NCBI GenBank assembly: GCA_014651175.1
Contig: BMWJ01000005.1
Coordinates: 310,001-374,000, forward strand
Reading direction: 5' to 3'
DNA length: 64,000 nt
From: Streptomyces clavifer
GTDB taxonomy: Bacteria; Actinomycetota; Actinomycetes; Streptomycetales; Streptomycetaceae
Under the pieces are notes generated by a model. It searched no databases, was not told where the DNA came from, and saw nothing but the letters and a program-made list of their open reading frames with translations. Both the position numbers and the translations under genes were made by a program. How positions within the stretch are numbered: position 1 is the stretch's first letter; every line of letters starts with the position of its first letter. Shown in pieces: positions 26,322 through 35,209 of this stretch.

Positions 26322-26496
26322 GACGCAGCTCCTTTCGGTTGTGGCAGGACGTCTGCCCCCGAACTCGGAAACCAGGCAGGTCCGTTGACGTGTCACCGCT
26401 CTGTCACAGAAGGCCGGTGGGCCGCAACTTCCCCTGTGCGTCGCGGATCCAACCTGCGACCACGAGCCACCACTGACCCGCACAGGGGAGCAGACC

Positions 26497-27987
26497 ATGA
26501 CCCACAGACGTTCCACCGCCGTTGCTGCTGCGTCGTTCCTCCTGCTGAGCGGCGTGGTTGTCACCACGGCGCCCGCGGGCTTCGCCGGGACGCCCGGCGG
26601 CACCTACGCGGACGACCGCAACAGCGACTTCGACGGCGACGGCTACGACGACGTCCTGACCGGCGCACCGGGCGGTACCGACGGCGGAAAGAAGGGGGCG
26701 GGCTACGTCACCGTGCAGTACGGAGCCGCCGGCGGCATCGGCACCGCCACCAGCGTCCCCCGGGTCCGCACCGCCGTCTTCGGCCAGGCGACCGCCGGCG
26801 TCCCGGGCTCCGCCGAGGCCGGTGACGGCTTCGGTACCGCCGTGGCCACGGGCGACCTCGACACCGACGGCTACGACGACGCGATCGTCGCCGCGCCGGG
26901 TGAGGACGAGGGCTCGGTGAGGGACGCGGGCCGGGTGACGGTCCTCTACGGGTCCTCGTCCGGGCTGACCCCGGCCCGCAGCATCACCCTGGGGTCGGGC
27001 GCGCCCGAGACGGACGACCGGTTCGGCCTGTCCGTCGCAGCCGCCCGGCTCTCCGGGGCCACGCCGGGCGACGTCCTCGCCGTGGCCGACCGACGGGGCG
27101 TCTCCCTCTTCTCCTACGGTGCCGGCTCCCTGGAGGGAACGGGCCGCTTCGACACCGCGGGTGTGCCCGGCCGCGACTCGATGGAGCCCGTTTCCCTGAC
27201 CACGGGAAACTACGACGGCGACGGGTACGCGGACCTGCTCGTGTCCTGCCGCAGCCTTGTGGAGGACCCCAGGCCGCGGTCCTTCCTGTACATGGGCGGT
27301 GCGGACGGACCGGCCTACGTCCGCGACCTCTCCGGCGGCTCCGCCACGGCGTCCGGAGACATCGACGACGACGGGTACGACGACATCGTCCTCGGCAGGC
27401 CCGACCGGCCCGAGGACGAGAACGAACCCCTCACGGGCGGGTTCGTCAGCGTCTACCTCGGTTCCGAGAACGGTATGGAGGACGTGTCCGAGTACGGCAC
27501 CCCCGACCAGGTGTGGATGCAGGACACCGCCGGCGTGCCCGGCACCGCCGAGCTCGGGGACGGCTTCGGCGCCGACGTCTCGCTCGCGGACATCGACGGT
27601 GACGGCTACGCGGATCTGGCCGTGGGTGTGCCGGGCGAGGACATCGGCACCGTGGCGGACGCGGGCGGGGTACGGGTGCTGCGCGGCTCGGCCGCCGGGC
27701 TGACCGCGGTGGGCGCGAAGTCCTTCGACCAGAACTCGGCCGGTGTACCGGGCACGGCGGAGGAGGGCGACCGCTGGGGCGGTCAGGTCCGGCTCGTCGA
27801 CTCGGACGCCGACGGCCGCTCCGAGCTGCTCGCCGCGGCCCCCGGCGAGAACACCTCCGACGGGGTGGTGTGGTGGCTCGCCGCATCCACGAACGGGACG
27901 GTGAGCACGGGCTCGTGGTCGTACGGCGGAGGATCCCTCGGCGCGTCCGGCACCGACGCACGCTTCGGTGCCGCGATCGACGAGTGA
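26497..27987 (+). CDS. Secreted FG-GAP (integrin-alpha-like) repeat protein
   Basis: 496 residues. Signal peptide about 1-30 (basic THRR, hydrophobic core, ending GFAG). The mature protein is built of FG-GAP repeats with calcium-binding loops: DFDGDGYDDVLTGAPGG, DLDTDGYDDAIVAAPGE, DIDDDGYDDIVLGRP and DIDGDGYADLAVGVPGE, each followed by a strand such as VLYGSSSGL. This predicts a seven-bladed propeller stabilised by calcium. Streptomyces encode many such proteins; their roles are mostly unknown and may be adhesion or binding. No enzymatic domain is visible. A hairpin terminator follows. Confidence 0.88.
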   Translation: MTHRRSTAVAAASFLLLSGVVVTTAPAGFAGTPGGTYADDRNSDFDGDGYDDVLTGAPGGTDGGKKGAGYVTVQYGAAGGIGTATSVPRVRTAVFGQATAGVPGSAEAGDGFGTAVATGDLDTDGYDDAIVAAPGEDEGSVRDAGRVTVLYGSSSGLTPARSITLGSGAPETDDRFGLSVAAARLSGATPGDVLAVADRRGVSLFSYGAGSLEGTGRFDTAGVPGRDSMEPVSLTTGNYDGDGYADLLVSCRSLVEDPRPRSFLYMGGADGPAYVRDLSGGSATASGDIDDDGYDDIVLGRPDRPEDENEPLTGGFVSVYLGSENGMEDVSEYGTPDQVWMQDTAGVPGTAELGDGFGADVSLADIDGDGYADLAVGVPGEDIGTVADAGGVRVLRGSAAGLTAVGAKSFDQNSAGVPGTAEEGDRWGGQVRLVDSDADGRSELLAAAPGENTSDGVVWWLAASTNGTVSTGSWSYGGGSLGASGTDARFGAAIDE

Positions 27988-27992
27988 GCCGG

Positions 27993-28020
27993 CTGTCCCG
28001 CCGAGCATCCGGCGGGACAG
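27993..28020. terminator. Hairpin terminator after the FG-GAP gene
   Basis: CTGTCCCGCCG (27993-28003) and CGGCGGGACAG (28010-28020) form an 11-bp stem with a 6-base loop, six bases after the stop codon, between convergent genes. Confidence 0.75.
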
Positions 28021-28129
28021 GTCCCGGCCGAGCCGCTCGGAGGCGGCGCGGGCCTGCCACCGGGTGGGCCGGCGGCGCCCCGGCACGACGGCATCCGCGC
28101 GGCCGCCCGGGTGCCGCAGCCGGGCAGCG

Positions 28130-30364
28130 TCAGCGCAGGGCCTCGGGCAGGGGTTCGCGGTGGACGATGCCCAGGCGCTGGGTGGCGCGGGTCAGTGCCA
28201 CGTACAGATCGCTGGTCCCGAACCGGGCGGGCTCCACGACCAGCACATGGTCGAATTCCAGCCCCTTGGCCTGGCGCGGTGCGATCAGGACCACCGGCCG
28301 GGTCAGATCGGGCTCGGCACCGGCCTCGACCCCGTCCAGCGGGGCGGCGATCTCCTCGTGCAGCGCGAGCGGTGCGATCACCGCGAGGCGTCCCTCCGCG
28401 GGCGTGAGCTCGGCGACCGCGCGGGCGACCGCGCCCGCCAGATCCGCGCCGGCGTCCCGTGTCCACGGCACCTCCCCGGTGGACCGCACCGAGCCCGGCG
28501 GCTCGAAGGACGGGTCCTCGGCGCGCAGGACCCGGGCCGCGAGCTCCATGATCTCGGCGGGCGTACGGTAGTTGACGCCGAGCCTGACGTGCTCGTAGCG
28601 GTCACCGACGTACGGCTCCAGGATCGGTCCCCATGAACCGACCCCGGCCTCCTCGGAGGTCTGCGCGGGGTCGCCGACGAGTGTCAGCGAGCGGGTCGGT
28701 GAACGGCGCATCAGCAGCCGCCACGCCATCGGCGACAACTCCTGTGCCTCGTCGACGATGATGTGCCCGAACGCCCAGGTCCGGTCGGCGGCGGCGCGCT
28801 CGGCCGCGCTGCGGTGGTCGGCCTCCTCGTGCCGCTCCGCCATCCGCTCGGCGTCGATGATGTCGTGGGCGGCGAGGGTCTCGGACTCCTCGTCCTCGAA
28901 CTCGAAGGTCTCCGAGCCCCGCGACAGCTCCAGGACGCCCTGCGCGTAAGCGATGCGCTCCTGGCGGCCGGCCTCGGCGGCTGCGCGCTCGGCGCTGTCG
29001 TCGGCCCCGAGCAGCTCCGCGGCCTCGTCGAGCAGCGGGACGTCGGAGGGGGTCCACTCCCCGTCGCCGGGCGTGCGTCGGACGGCTTCGGCGTCCTCGT
29101 CCGGCAGGTACAGGGGCTCCGCCAGGTAGTCCGCCAGGAACCCCTCGGGAGTGAGCACCGGCCACAGCTCGTCGACGGCGGCGTGGACCTCCCCGCTGAC
29201 GGCGACGCTCTTGCCCAGCTGGGCGATGTCGTCCGGGCCGAGGAAGTTGGGGCCGCCGTACGGGTCCGCACCGATGCGCTCGACGAGCTGTGCCGTGAGG
29301 GCGTCGATGATCCGGAAGGCGAAGTGCGGGCGGGCGAGGTTGTGCGGCAGGCGGGTGTCGCGGGCCGCCTGACGGGCCTCGTAGGCGATCTCCCAGTCGA
29401 GGACGAGGTCCCCGTCGTCGTGCGGAACGACGATCGGGTCGCCGGGCTCCGGCAGCCGCTGCCGGTCGCGGACCGCGAGGGCAAGCGCCTCGGCCATGTG
29501 TTCACCGCCCTTGGCGGCGGCGGCGCGGGGCGTCTCGGTGCCGCGAGCGTGGACGCCGGGGAAGAGCTCGGCCTGCGTGGCGAGCAGGACACCGGTCTCA
29601 CCGAGCGCGGGGAGCACTTCGCCGATGTAACGCAGGAAAGCGGGGTTGGGTCCCACGATCAGCACGGCGCGCTTGGCCAGCAGCTCGCGGTGCTCGTACA
29701 GGAGGAAGGCGGCCCGGTGCAGGGCGACTGCCGTCTTGCCCGTGCCCGGGCCGCCCTCGACGACGAGCACGCCCCGGTGCGGGGCGCGGATGATCCGGTC
29801 CTGCTCCGCCTGGATGGTCCGCACGATGTCGCCCATGCGGCCGGTGCGCGCGGAGCTCACCGCGGCGAGCAGCACGGCGTCGCCGCTCGGGTCCTCGAAG
29901 CCGGTGCGCTCCTGGTCACCCACGTCGAGGATCTCGTCGTGCAGCTCGGTGACGACGCGGCCCTCGGTGGTGAGGTGACGGCGCCGGCGCAGACCCATCG
30001 GAGTGTGCCCGGTGGCGAGATAGAAGGGGCGAGCCACCGGCGCGCGCCAGTCGATCAGCAGGGGAGTGTGTTCGGTGTCGTCCTCGCGGATCCCGATCCG
30101 GCCGATGTGATGCGTGGCGCCGTCGGCGAGATCGATGCGACCGAAACACAGCGAACCGTCCACCGCGTCCAGGGCTGCCAGCAGACCCGAGCGCTCGGCG
30201 ACCAGCACATCGCGTTCGAGGCGTGCCTGCAAGCCGGTTCCGACCGGCGTCAGCGCGTCCTCGACGGAGCGCGAGGCGACCCCGCGCAGCACGTCCACGC
30301 GGTGGTGGAGCCGGTCGACGTATGCCTGCTCCTTCTGCAACTCGGCGCTTTCCCTATTTGACAA
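28130..30364 (-). CDS. helR: HelR/HelD-type RNA polymerase-recycling motor ATPase
   Basis: 744 residues from a TTG start at 30362-30364, chosen because GGGAG lies six bases upstream and no other start fits. Residues 1-70 form the coiled-coil arm that in HelD enters the RNA polymerase secondary channel. Superfamily-1 helicase motifs follow: Walker A EGGPGTGKTA (203-212), HIIVDEAQELSPMAWRLL (motif II), LVGDPAQTS (motif III), LGVNYRTPAEI (motif IV) and QAKGLEFDHVLVVEP and YVALTRAT near the end. Actinobacterial homologues release stalled RNA polymerase and can displace rifamycins, giving resistance. The upstream region holds a 34-bp palindrome and hairpins suggesting regulated leader transcription. 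Distinguishing HelR from HelD needs phylogeny. Confidence 0.88.
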   Translation of the reverse strand: MSNRESAELQKEQAYVDRLHHRVDVLRGVASRSVEDALTPVGTGLQARLERDVLVAERSGLLAALDAVDGSLCFGRIDLADGATHHIGRIGIREDDTEHTPLLIDWRAPVARPFYLATGHTPMGLRRRRHLTTEGRVVTELHDEILDVGDQERTGFEDPSGDAVLLAAVSSARTGRMGDIVRTIQAEQDRIIRAPHRGVLVVEGGPGTGKTAVALHRAAFLLYEHRELLAKRAVLIVGPNPAFLRYIGEVLPALGETGVLLATQAELFPGVHARGTETPRAAAAKGGEHMAEALALAVRDRQRLPEPGDPIVVPHDDGDLVLDWEIAYEARQAARDTRLPHNLARPHFAFRIIDALTAQLVERIGADPYGGPNFLGPDDIAQLGKSVAVSGEVHAAVDELWPVLTPEGFLADYLAEPLYLPDEDAEAVRRTPGDGEWTPSDVPLLDEAAELLGADDSAERAAAEAGRQERIAYAQGVLELSRGSETFEFEDEESETLAAHDIIDAERMAERHEEADHRSAAERAAADRTWAFGHIIVDEAQELSPMAWRLLMRRSPTRSLTLVGDPAQTSEEAGVGSWGPILEPYVGDRYEHVRLGVNYRTPAEIMELAARVLRAEDPSFEPPGSVRSTGEVPWTRDAGADLAGAVARAVAELTPAEGRLAVIAPLALHEEIAAPLDGVEAGAEPDLTRPVVLIAPRQAKGLEFDHVLVVEPARFGTSDLYVALTRATQRLGIVHREPLPEALR

Positions 30365-30387
30365 AATGGCTCCCGGCCGGATATCTT
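30358..30387 (+). promoter_or_regulatory. Consensus-like promoter reading away from helR
   Basis: TTGACA (30358-30363), an 18-base spacer and TATCTT (30382-30387) on the + strand. The -35 overlaps the helR start codon on the other strand. Transcription would run at once into the hairpin at 30397-30419. Confidence 0.45.
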
Positions 30388-30396
30388 GTTTCTTAT

Positions 30397-30419
30397 AGGC
30401 CCCCGATGTGGGGCCTTTT
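30397..30419 (+). terminator. Intrinsic terminator/attenuator hairpin in the helR leader
   Basis: AGGCCCC (30397-30403) pairs with GGGGCCT (30410-30416) and is followed on the + strand by a T run, the form of a Rho-independent terminator. In the helR direction it would be a hairpin about 35 bases before the start codon. Confidence 0.65.
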
Positions 30420-30454
30420 CTGTGGGCACACAGAAGAATTCAATATACGTGAGG

Positions 30455-30488
30455 AAATCCCCGGTCCGCAATTGCGGACCGGGGATTT
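30455..30488. promoter_or_regulatory. 34-bp perfect palindrome upstream of helR
   Basis: AAATCCCCGGTCCGCAA (30455-30471) is followed directly by its exact reverse complement. On the helR strand, TTGCGG inside it and TATATT (18 bases further) could be the -35 and -10 of the helR promoter, which would make the palindrome an operator. It could also act as a terminator. It does not match the rifamycin-associated element as I recall it. Confidence 0.55.
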
Positions 30489-30534
30489 TCCATGGGCCGC
30501 GGCCGAGGCGGAACGGGCCCACGCCCGGCGGCCG

Positions 30535-30703
30535 GGCCGTCCTCCTGTACGTCTTCGCGGAGGGGGCGCGGGACGCCGCCGACGGCCTGCGGAACCCCAC
30601 CTCCGTCGCACTGCGCGGGAACGACGTGTACGTGCTCAGTGCCGCCTGCACCACGGCGACCGCCCCCAACCTGCTGCGCGCACACCTGCGCGACCGCCGG
30701 TGA
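30535..30703 (+). pseudogene. Probable C-terminal remnant of a secreted propeller (SMP-30/ScyD-like) protein
   Basis: An open frame ends with text such as VFAEGARDAADGLRNPTSV, then ALRGNDVYVLSAA, then PNLLRAHL, which looks like the last blade of an NHL/SMP-30-type propeller protein. No start, signal peptide or earlier blades are present upstream, where the helR regulatory region lies. It is therefore probably the tail of a lost gene. The family call is by resemblance only. Confidence 0.35.
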
Positions 30704-30752
30704 ACGCCGGCCTCGTCGAGGACGTGGCGCGCAGGCGTCCCTCCGGGCCGGA

Positions 30753-31439
30753 TCAGGAGGGACGGCCGGGAGGCGGGGTCCGCACGAGGCCGCTCTGATA
30801 GGCGATCACGACGAGTTGTGCGCGGTCATGGGCGTCGAGCTTGGCCATCGCGCGCTGTACGTGGCTGCGTACGGTCAGCGGACTGACGACGAGCTCCTCG
30901 GCGATCTCGGTGTTGGACCTTCCGTGCGCGGCCAGGGCCATCACCTCCCGCTCGCGGGTGGTCAGGGCGTTCAGCCGCTCCGGGGGCACGAGTTGCGAGT
31001 CCGGCTCCGGCGTCGCAAGGAAGCGTGTGATGAGGGCACGGGTGGCCGTGGGGGAGAGGAGCGACTCGCCCGCGGCCACCGTGCGGATGCCGGAGAGGAG
31101 CACTTCGGCACTGACGTCCTTGCCCAGGAAGCCGCTCGCCCCGGCGCGCAGGGCCAGGGCGACGTACTCGTCGTTCTCGAAGGTGGTGAGGATCAGCACC
31201 CGGGTCGCGGAGAGACCGGGGTCGCCGCAGATGCTGGTCGTCGCGGTCAGACCGTCGGTTCCGGGCATGCGGATGTCCATCAGGACCACGTCGGGGTGGT
31301 GTACGCGAGCGAGCTCGACCGCTTCGCTTCCGTCGGCGGCCTCACCGACGACGGTCATACCCGGAGTGGAGTCGATGAGGATGCTGAAGGTGGCTCTGAG
31401 CAGGGCCTGGTCGTCGGCGAGCAGGACACGGGTGGTCAC
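30753..31439 (-). CDS. NarL/LuxR-family response regulator
   Basis: 228 residues from a GTG at 31437-31439, with AAGGAG nine bases upstream. The receiver domain has the acidic pair in LLADDQALLRATF, the phosphoacceptor Asp in VVLMDIRMPGTDG, and the Thr and Lys of LTTF and GKD. The LuxR-type DNA-binding domain shows LTTREREVMALAAHGRSNTEIAEELVVSPLTVRSHVQRAM. It overlaps the histidine kinase gene by four bases, so the two are one operon and a cognate pair. An MMPL transporter gene immediately upstream is the likely target, by position. Confidence 0.92.
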   Translation of the reverse strand: MTTRVLLADDQALLRATFSILIDSTPGMTVVGEAADGSEAVELARVHHPDVVLMDIRMPGTDGLTATTSICGDPGLSATRVLILTTFENDEYVALALRAGASGFLGKDVSAEVLLSGIRTVAAGESLLSPTATRALITRFLATPEPDSQLVPPERLNALTTREREVMALAAHGRSNTEIAEELVVSPLTVRSHVQRAMAKLDAHDRAQLVVIAYQSGLVRTPPPGRPS

Positions 31440-32641
31440 GTGGATCGGCTCCTTTCGGTCGGCGGGGGCGACAGCGGCAGTGTGCAACGGACTTCGAACC
31501 CGCCTTCCGGCCGGGGGCCGGCATCCACGGTCCCTCCCGCGGAGCGGGCACGTTCCCGCATTCCTATGAGACCGAAGCCGCGCCCCGGTGCGGATGCCGC
31601 CCGTACGGCGGCCCCGGAGTCCGTGACCGTGAGCGACAACCGGTCGTCGGAGTAGACCAGCCGGACCCGCGCCGCCCCCGTGCGGGCGTGCTTGGTGACG
31701 TTGGTGAGGGCCTCCTGCACGATCCGGAACGCGGTCAGGTCCGCCCCCGGTGCGAGTGGCCGCGTTGTGCCCTCGGTGGTGACGGTGACCTCCAGCCCGG
31801 CGCCGGCGAACGCCGTGGTCAGGTCGTCGAGCCGCGCGAGTCCGGGGGCCGGGCCCAGCGCGGCGTCGGAGTCGCTGTCCTGGCGCAGGAGTCCGACCGT
31901 GGCCTTGAGCTCGCGCAGCGCCGAGGCGGTGGTCTCGGCCAGGTTGTCGAGCATCTCCTGAGCCCTGTCCGGGTGGGTGCGGGACAGGTGCGCCGCCGTG
32001 CCCGCCTGGGCGTTGGCCAGAGCCAGGTGGTGGGCCACGACGTCGTGCAGCTCGCGGGCGATGCGCATGCGCTCCTGGGCCACCCGGTGCCGGGCCTCCT
32101 CCTCACGGGTGCGCTCGGCGTGCTCGGCGCGGGCGTGCACCGCCGCGAGATAGGCACGGCGCAGTTTGACGGAACTGCCCAGTACGGCGGGCAGGAGCAC
32201 CCAGGCGACGGGATTGACCGTCGTGAGCAGCAGGCCGTAGTGCTCGACCGGCTCGGCGAGGAGGGCGGTGACGGGCAGCAGTACGGCGACGGCGAGTGCA
32301 CCGGTACGGGTGGTCCTGCGGTCGGTGCGCAGGCCGAGCGAGTACAGCGCCACCATGAGCGGCCCCTGCAGCAGAGGGGTGAGGAGGTATCCCAGCGCAC
32401 CTTCGCCCAGAGTGCACAGCGTGGTGAGCGCCACGACCGTGCGGGGATGGCTGCGGCGCCGGAGCAGGGCGGTGCAGGCGACCGCGGAGAGCACGATCGA
32501 GGGCCACACCCGGGGCGGACTGCCGGGTGCCAACGTACTGATCATGCTGCCCGCCGCGGAGAACGCGAACAGCACGAGGATCGTCGCGGCATCCCGGCTG
32601 CGGGGATGCGACGGCTCGGACCGCGGCCCGTGCACGCTCAT
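31436..32641 (-). CDS. NarL-type sensor histidine kinase
   Basis: 401 residues; the ATG at 32639-32641 has AAGGAG four bases upstream. The N-terminal half has about five or six membrane helices with short loops and no large outer domain, suggesting a membrane or cell-envelope signal. The dimerisation/phosphoacceptor motif is RMRIARELHDVVAHHLALANAQAG with the His of ELHD. The ATP-binding domain has FRIVQEALTNVTKHA (N box) and GRGFGLIGMRERARSAGG (G box). It is the DesK/NarX-like HisKA_3 family and is coupled to the response regulator gene. A strong terminator separates it from the MMPL gene. Confidence 0.92.
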   Translation of the reverse strand: MSVHGPRSEPSHPRSRDAATILVLFAFSAAGSMISTLAPGSPPRVWPSIVLSAVACTALLRRRSHPRTVVALTTLCTLGEGALGYLLTPLLQGPLMVALYSLGLRTDRRTTRTGALAVAVLLPVTALLAEPVEHYGLLLTTVNPVAWVLLPAVLGSSVKLRRAYLAAVHARAEHAERTREEEARHRVAQERMRIARELHDVVAHHLALANAQAGTAAHLSRTHPDRAQEMLDNLAETTASALRELKATVGLLRQDSDSDAALGPAPGLARLDDLTTAFAGAGLEVTVTTEGTTRPLAPGADLTAFRIVQEALTNVTKHARTGAARVRLVYSDDRLSLTVTDSGAAVRAASAPGRGFGLIGMRERARSAGGTVDAGPRPEGGFEVRCTLPLSPPPTERSRST

Positions 32642-32754
32642 CGTTCTCCTTCCTGCACCGGCGCGCCGGCGACCTCGTGTCCGAGTGGCCGTCGGGCCGC
32701 CCGTTCGTCCTCCCGCACGTCCCCGCGGCCCCGTCGCCCACGGGTGGCCGGCGT

Positions 32755-32794
32755 GCCGTCCCGGTGGCGCTCCGCCGAGCGCCACCGGGACGGC
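32755..32794. terminator. Strong hairpin terminator between the MMPL and kinase genes
   Basis: Two exact 17-base arms (32755-32771 and 32778-32794) around a 6-base loop, 30 bases after the MMPL stop in the direction of transcription. It would insulate the two-component genes from MMPL transcription. Confidence 0.8.
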
Positions 32795-32824
32795 CGGGCC
32801 GAACCCTTCGGTCGCCGCCGCTGA

Positions 32825-35050
32825 TCAGACGCGGACCGGCTCCCCGGCGGCGTCGTGCCGCTCGTCACCGGAGGGCCGCGCGTGGAGGGCCGCGCCCTCC
32901 ACATCGACGTCGGGCAGCGCCCTGTCGAGCCAACGAGGCAGCCACCAGGCCCTGTCACCCAGCAGGGCGAGCACGGCGGGCACGATCGCCATCCGTACGA
33001 CGAACGCGTCGAACAGCACGGCGATCGCCAGGCCGAACCCGATGGTCTTGACCATGGACTCGGTGGAAGCGACGAATCCGGAGAATACAGCGATCATGAT
33101 GAGCGCCGCCGCGACGACGACACGGGCGCTGTGGCGGAACCCGGTGACGACCGCCTGGGCGGGCCGGTCGCCGTGTACGTGAGCTTCCCTGATCCGGGCC
33201 ACGAGGAAGACCTCGTAGTCCATCGCGAGGCCGAAGACGATGCCCACCAGGAAGATCGGCATGAGGCTCATGATCGGTCCGGGCTGCTCGACGCCCAGCA
33301 GTCCGGCGCCCCATCCCCACTGGAAGACGGCCACCACCGAACCGAGGGCGGCCAGTACCGACAGCAGGAACCCCAGGGCCGCCTTGACCGGTACGAGTAC
33401 GGACCTGAAGACGACCAGCAGCAGCACGAAGGCCAGGCCTACGATGACGGTCAGGTAGGGCAGCAGGGCGTCCTGCAGCGCCTGGGCGACGTCGATGTTC
33501 ATCGCCGTGCTGCCGGTCACCTCGAACGTGGTGCCGGTGGACGACTCGGTCGCGGACCGTTCGCCGCGGATGGTGTGGACGAGTTCCTTGGTGGCCTCGT
33601 CGTTCGGTCCGGTGCTCGGCACGGCGGAGAACACCGCCGTGTCGCCGGCCGGGTTGAACCGCGCCGTGGAGACGGACACCACCCCGTCGGTGGCGCCGAC
33701 CTCGGAGGCGACGGAGGCGACCGCGGACTTCGGATCGGCCGCGCCCCTGGCGTCCACCACGAGGGTCAGCGGGCCGTTGAAACCGGGGCCGAAGCCGTCC
33801 GCGAGCGCGTCGAAGGCGCGGCGTTCGGTGGTCGAGACCGGCTTGGCCTCCGCGCCCGGCATGCCCATCTGCAGATCGGCCGCCGGCAGGGCGAGGACGC
33901 CCAGGCCCGCGACGCCCGCCAGCAGGACCGGGACGGGACGGCGCAGCACGAACCGGGCCCAGCGGGTCCCCCCGTTGACCCCGCTGCCGTCCGTGCCGGT
34001 TCCGGCTCCGGCGCGGGTGCGGCGGCTCCTGCGCGTGGACCGCGACAGGACGGCATCCGGCCACATCCCCAGCAGCGCGGGGACCAGGGTGAGCGCGATG
34101 AGTACGGCGACGACGACCGCTCCCGCCGCGGACACCCCCATCTTGGTCAGCATCGGGACACCGACGACGGAGAGTCCTGCCAGCGCGATGACGACGGTGA
34201 GCCCGGCGAACACGACGGCCGACCCGGCGGTTCCGGTGGCGAGGCCCGCCGCCTCCTGGGGGGCGCGGCCCTTCGCCCGCTCCTCGCGGTAGCGGGAGAT
34301 GACGAACAGCGCGTAGTCGATGCCGACCGCGAGACCGAGCATGGACGCCAGGGTGCCGGTGGTCATGGACAGCCCGAACGTGCTGCCCAGGGCCAGGACC
34401 GAGGCCATGGCGATGCCCACGCCGATGAGCGCGGTGAGCAGCGGCAGCCCGGCCGCCGCCATCGAACCGAAGGTGATCAGCAGGACCACCGCCGCCACGG
34501 CCACACCGATGCCCTCGGCCACACCGCCGGCCGCCGGCTGGGTCGCCAGGGCGGTGCCGCCCACCTCGACCGTGAGGCCGCTGTCCCTGGCCTCCTCGAC
34601 GGCGCGCTCCAGTGTCTGCCGGGTGGCGTCCGTGAGATCGGCCGCCTTCACCGTGTAGCTGACGGTCGCGTAAGCGGTCGAGGCGTCCCGGCTCACCGCG
34701 TCGGCGCTGAAGGGACTCACCGCACCGGCCACCTGCGCTCCGGCGCCGACCTCGTCCACGAGCCCGTCCACGGCCGCCCGGCTGTCGGCCCCGGTGACCT
34801 TCCGGCCGTCGGGAGCGACGAAGACGATCCGGGCGTCGGCTCCGTCGGAGTCCGATCCGGGAAAGCGCTGTTCCATCAGATCGAAGGCCTTCTGCGCCTC
34901 GATCCCCGGCATGAACGAGCCGTCGTCGGTGGCGGCGGGTGCCGTCGCGGCGGCCGCGCCGACGGCGGCCAGAACAGCCAGCCACAGCAGCACGACGGTC
35001 CGGCGTCGCCGGAATGCCGACTGTCCGAGGCGGTAGAGGAATGTAGCCAC
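32825..35050 (-). CDS. MMPL/RND-family membrane transporter
   Basis: 741 residues from a GTG at 35048-35050. Helix 1 (about 15-35) is followed by a large outer domain, a bundle of helices with GIDYALFVISRYREERAKG, a second outer domain and a second bundle with GLAMDYEVFLVARIREAHVHG. This two-fold repeat, with the acidic residue in the GxDY motif, is typical of MmpL transporters, which use the proton gradient to export lipids, siderophores or drugs. It is upstream of a two-component system on the same strand and divergent from an SDR gene. The substrate is unknown. Confidence 0.9.
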   Translation of the reverse strand: MATFLYRLGQSAFRRRRTVVLLWLAVLAAVGAAAATAPAATDDGSFMPGIEAQKAFDLMEQRFPGSDSDGADARIVFVAPDGRKVTGADSRAAVDGLVDEVGAGAQVAGAVSPFSADAVSRDASTAYATVSYTVKAADLTDATRQTLERAVEEARDSGLTVEVGGTALATQPAAGGVAEGIGVAVAAVVLLITFGSMAAAGLPLLTALIGVGIAMASVLALGSTFGLSMTTGTLASMLGLAVGIDYALFVISRYREERAKGRAPQEAAGLATGTAGSAVVFAGLTVVIALAGLSVVGVPMLTKMGVSAAGAVVVAVLIALTLVPALLGMWPDAVLSRSTRRSRRTRAGAGTGTDGSGVNGGTRWARFVLRRPVPVLLAGVAGLGVLALPAADLQMGMPGAEAKPVSTTERRAFDALADGFGPGFNGPLTLVVDARGAADPKSAVASVASEVGATDGVVSVSTARFNPAGDTAVFSAVPSTGPNDEATKELVHTIRGERSATESSTGTTFEVTGSTAMNIDVAQALQDALLPYLTVIVGLAFVLLLVVFRSVLVPVKAALGFLLSVLAALGSVVAVFQWGWGAGLLGVEQPGPIMSLMPIFLVGIVFGLAMDYEVFLVARIREAHVHGDRPAQAVVTGFRHSARVVVAAALIMIAVFSGFVASTESMVKTIGFGLAIAVLFDAFVVRMAIVPAVLALLGDRAWWLPRWLDRALPDVDVEGAALHARPSGDERHDAAGEPVRV

Positions 35051-35209
35051 GAGTAGGGGGTCTCCACATCTGATCTCTGGGTAGGTCCCCAGACTGACCG
35101 TCCGGACCCCCTCCCGGCATCGTGCGCCTGCGGACAATCGCGGCTACTGAAACCGCACGAGGGACTCCGGACCGACTCCTCCTCAGGGAGGACGGAGCAA
35201 GGAGTGCTC

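Noticed and set aside
28763-30361. A 532-codon open frame antisense to helR
   Set aside because: No recognisable domain or ribosome site; the helicase motifs on the minus strand are unambiguous.
30455-30488. The palindrome as a rifamycin-associated element (RAE)
   Set aside because: The RAE known upstream of helR-type genes has a GGGGCTTGC-type core as I recall it; this palindrome does not share it.
30386-30703. A complete 105-codon gene with an ATG at 30386
   Set aside because: The first 45 codons cross the helR regulatory hairpins, there is no ribosome site, and only the last part resembles protein, so it is treated as a remnant.
32855-35056. A 733-codon open frame on the plus strand opposite the MMPL gene
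   Set aside because: Composition (Gly/Arg/His/Gln-rich) and lack of any domain mark it as a shadow of the transporter gene.
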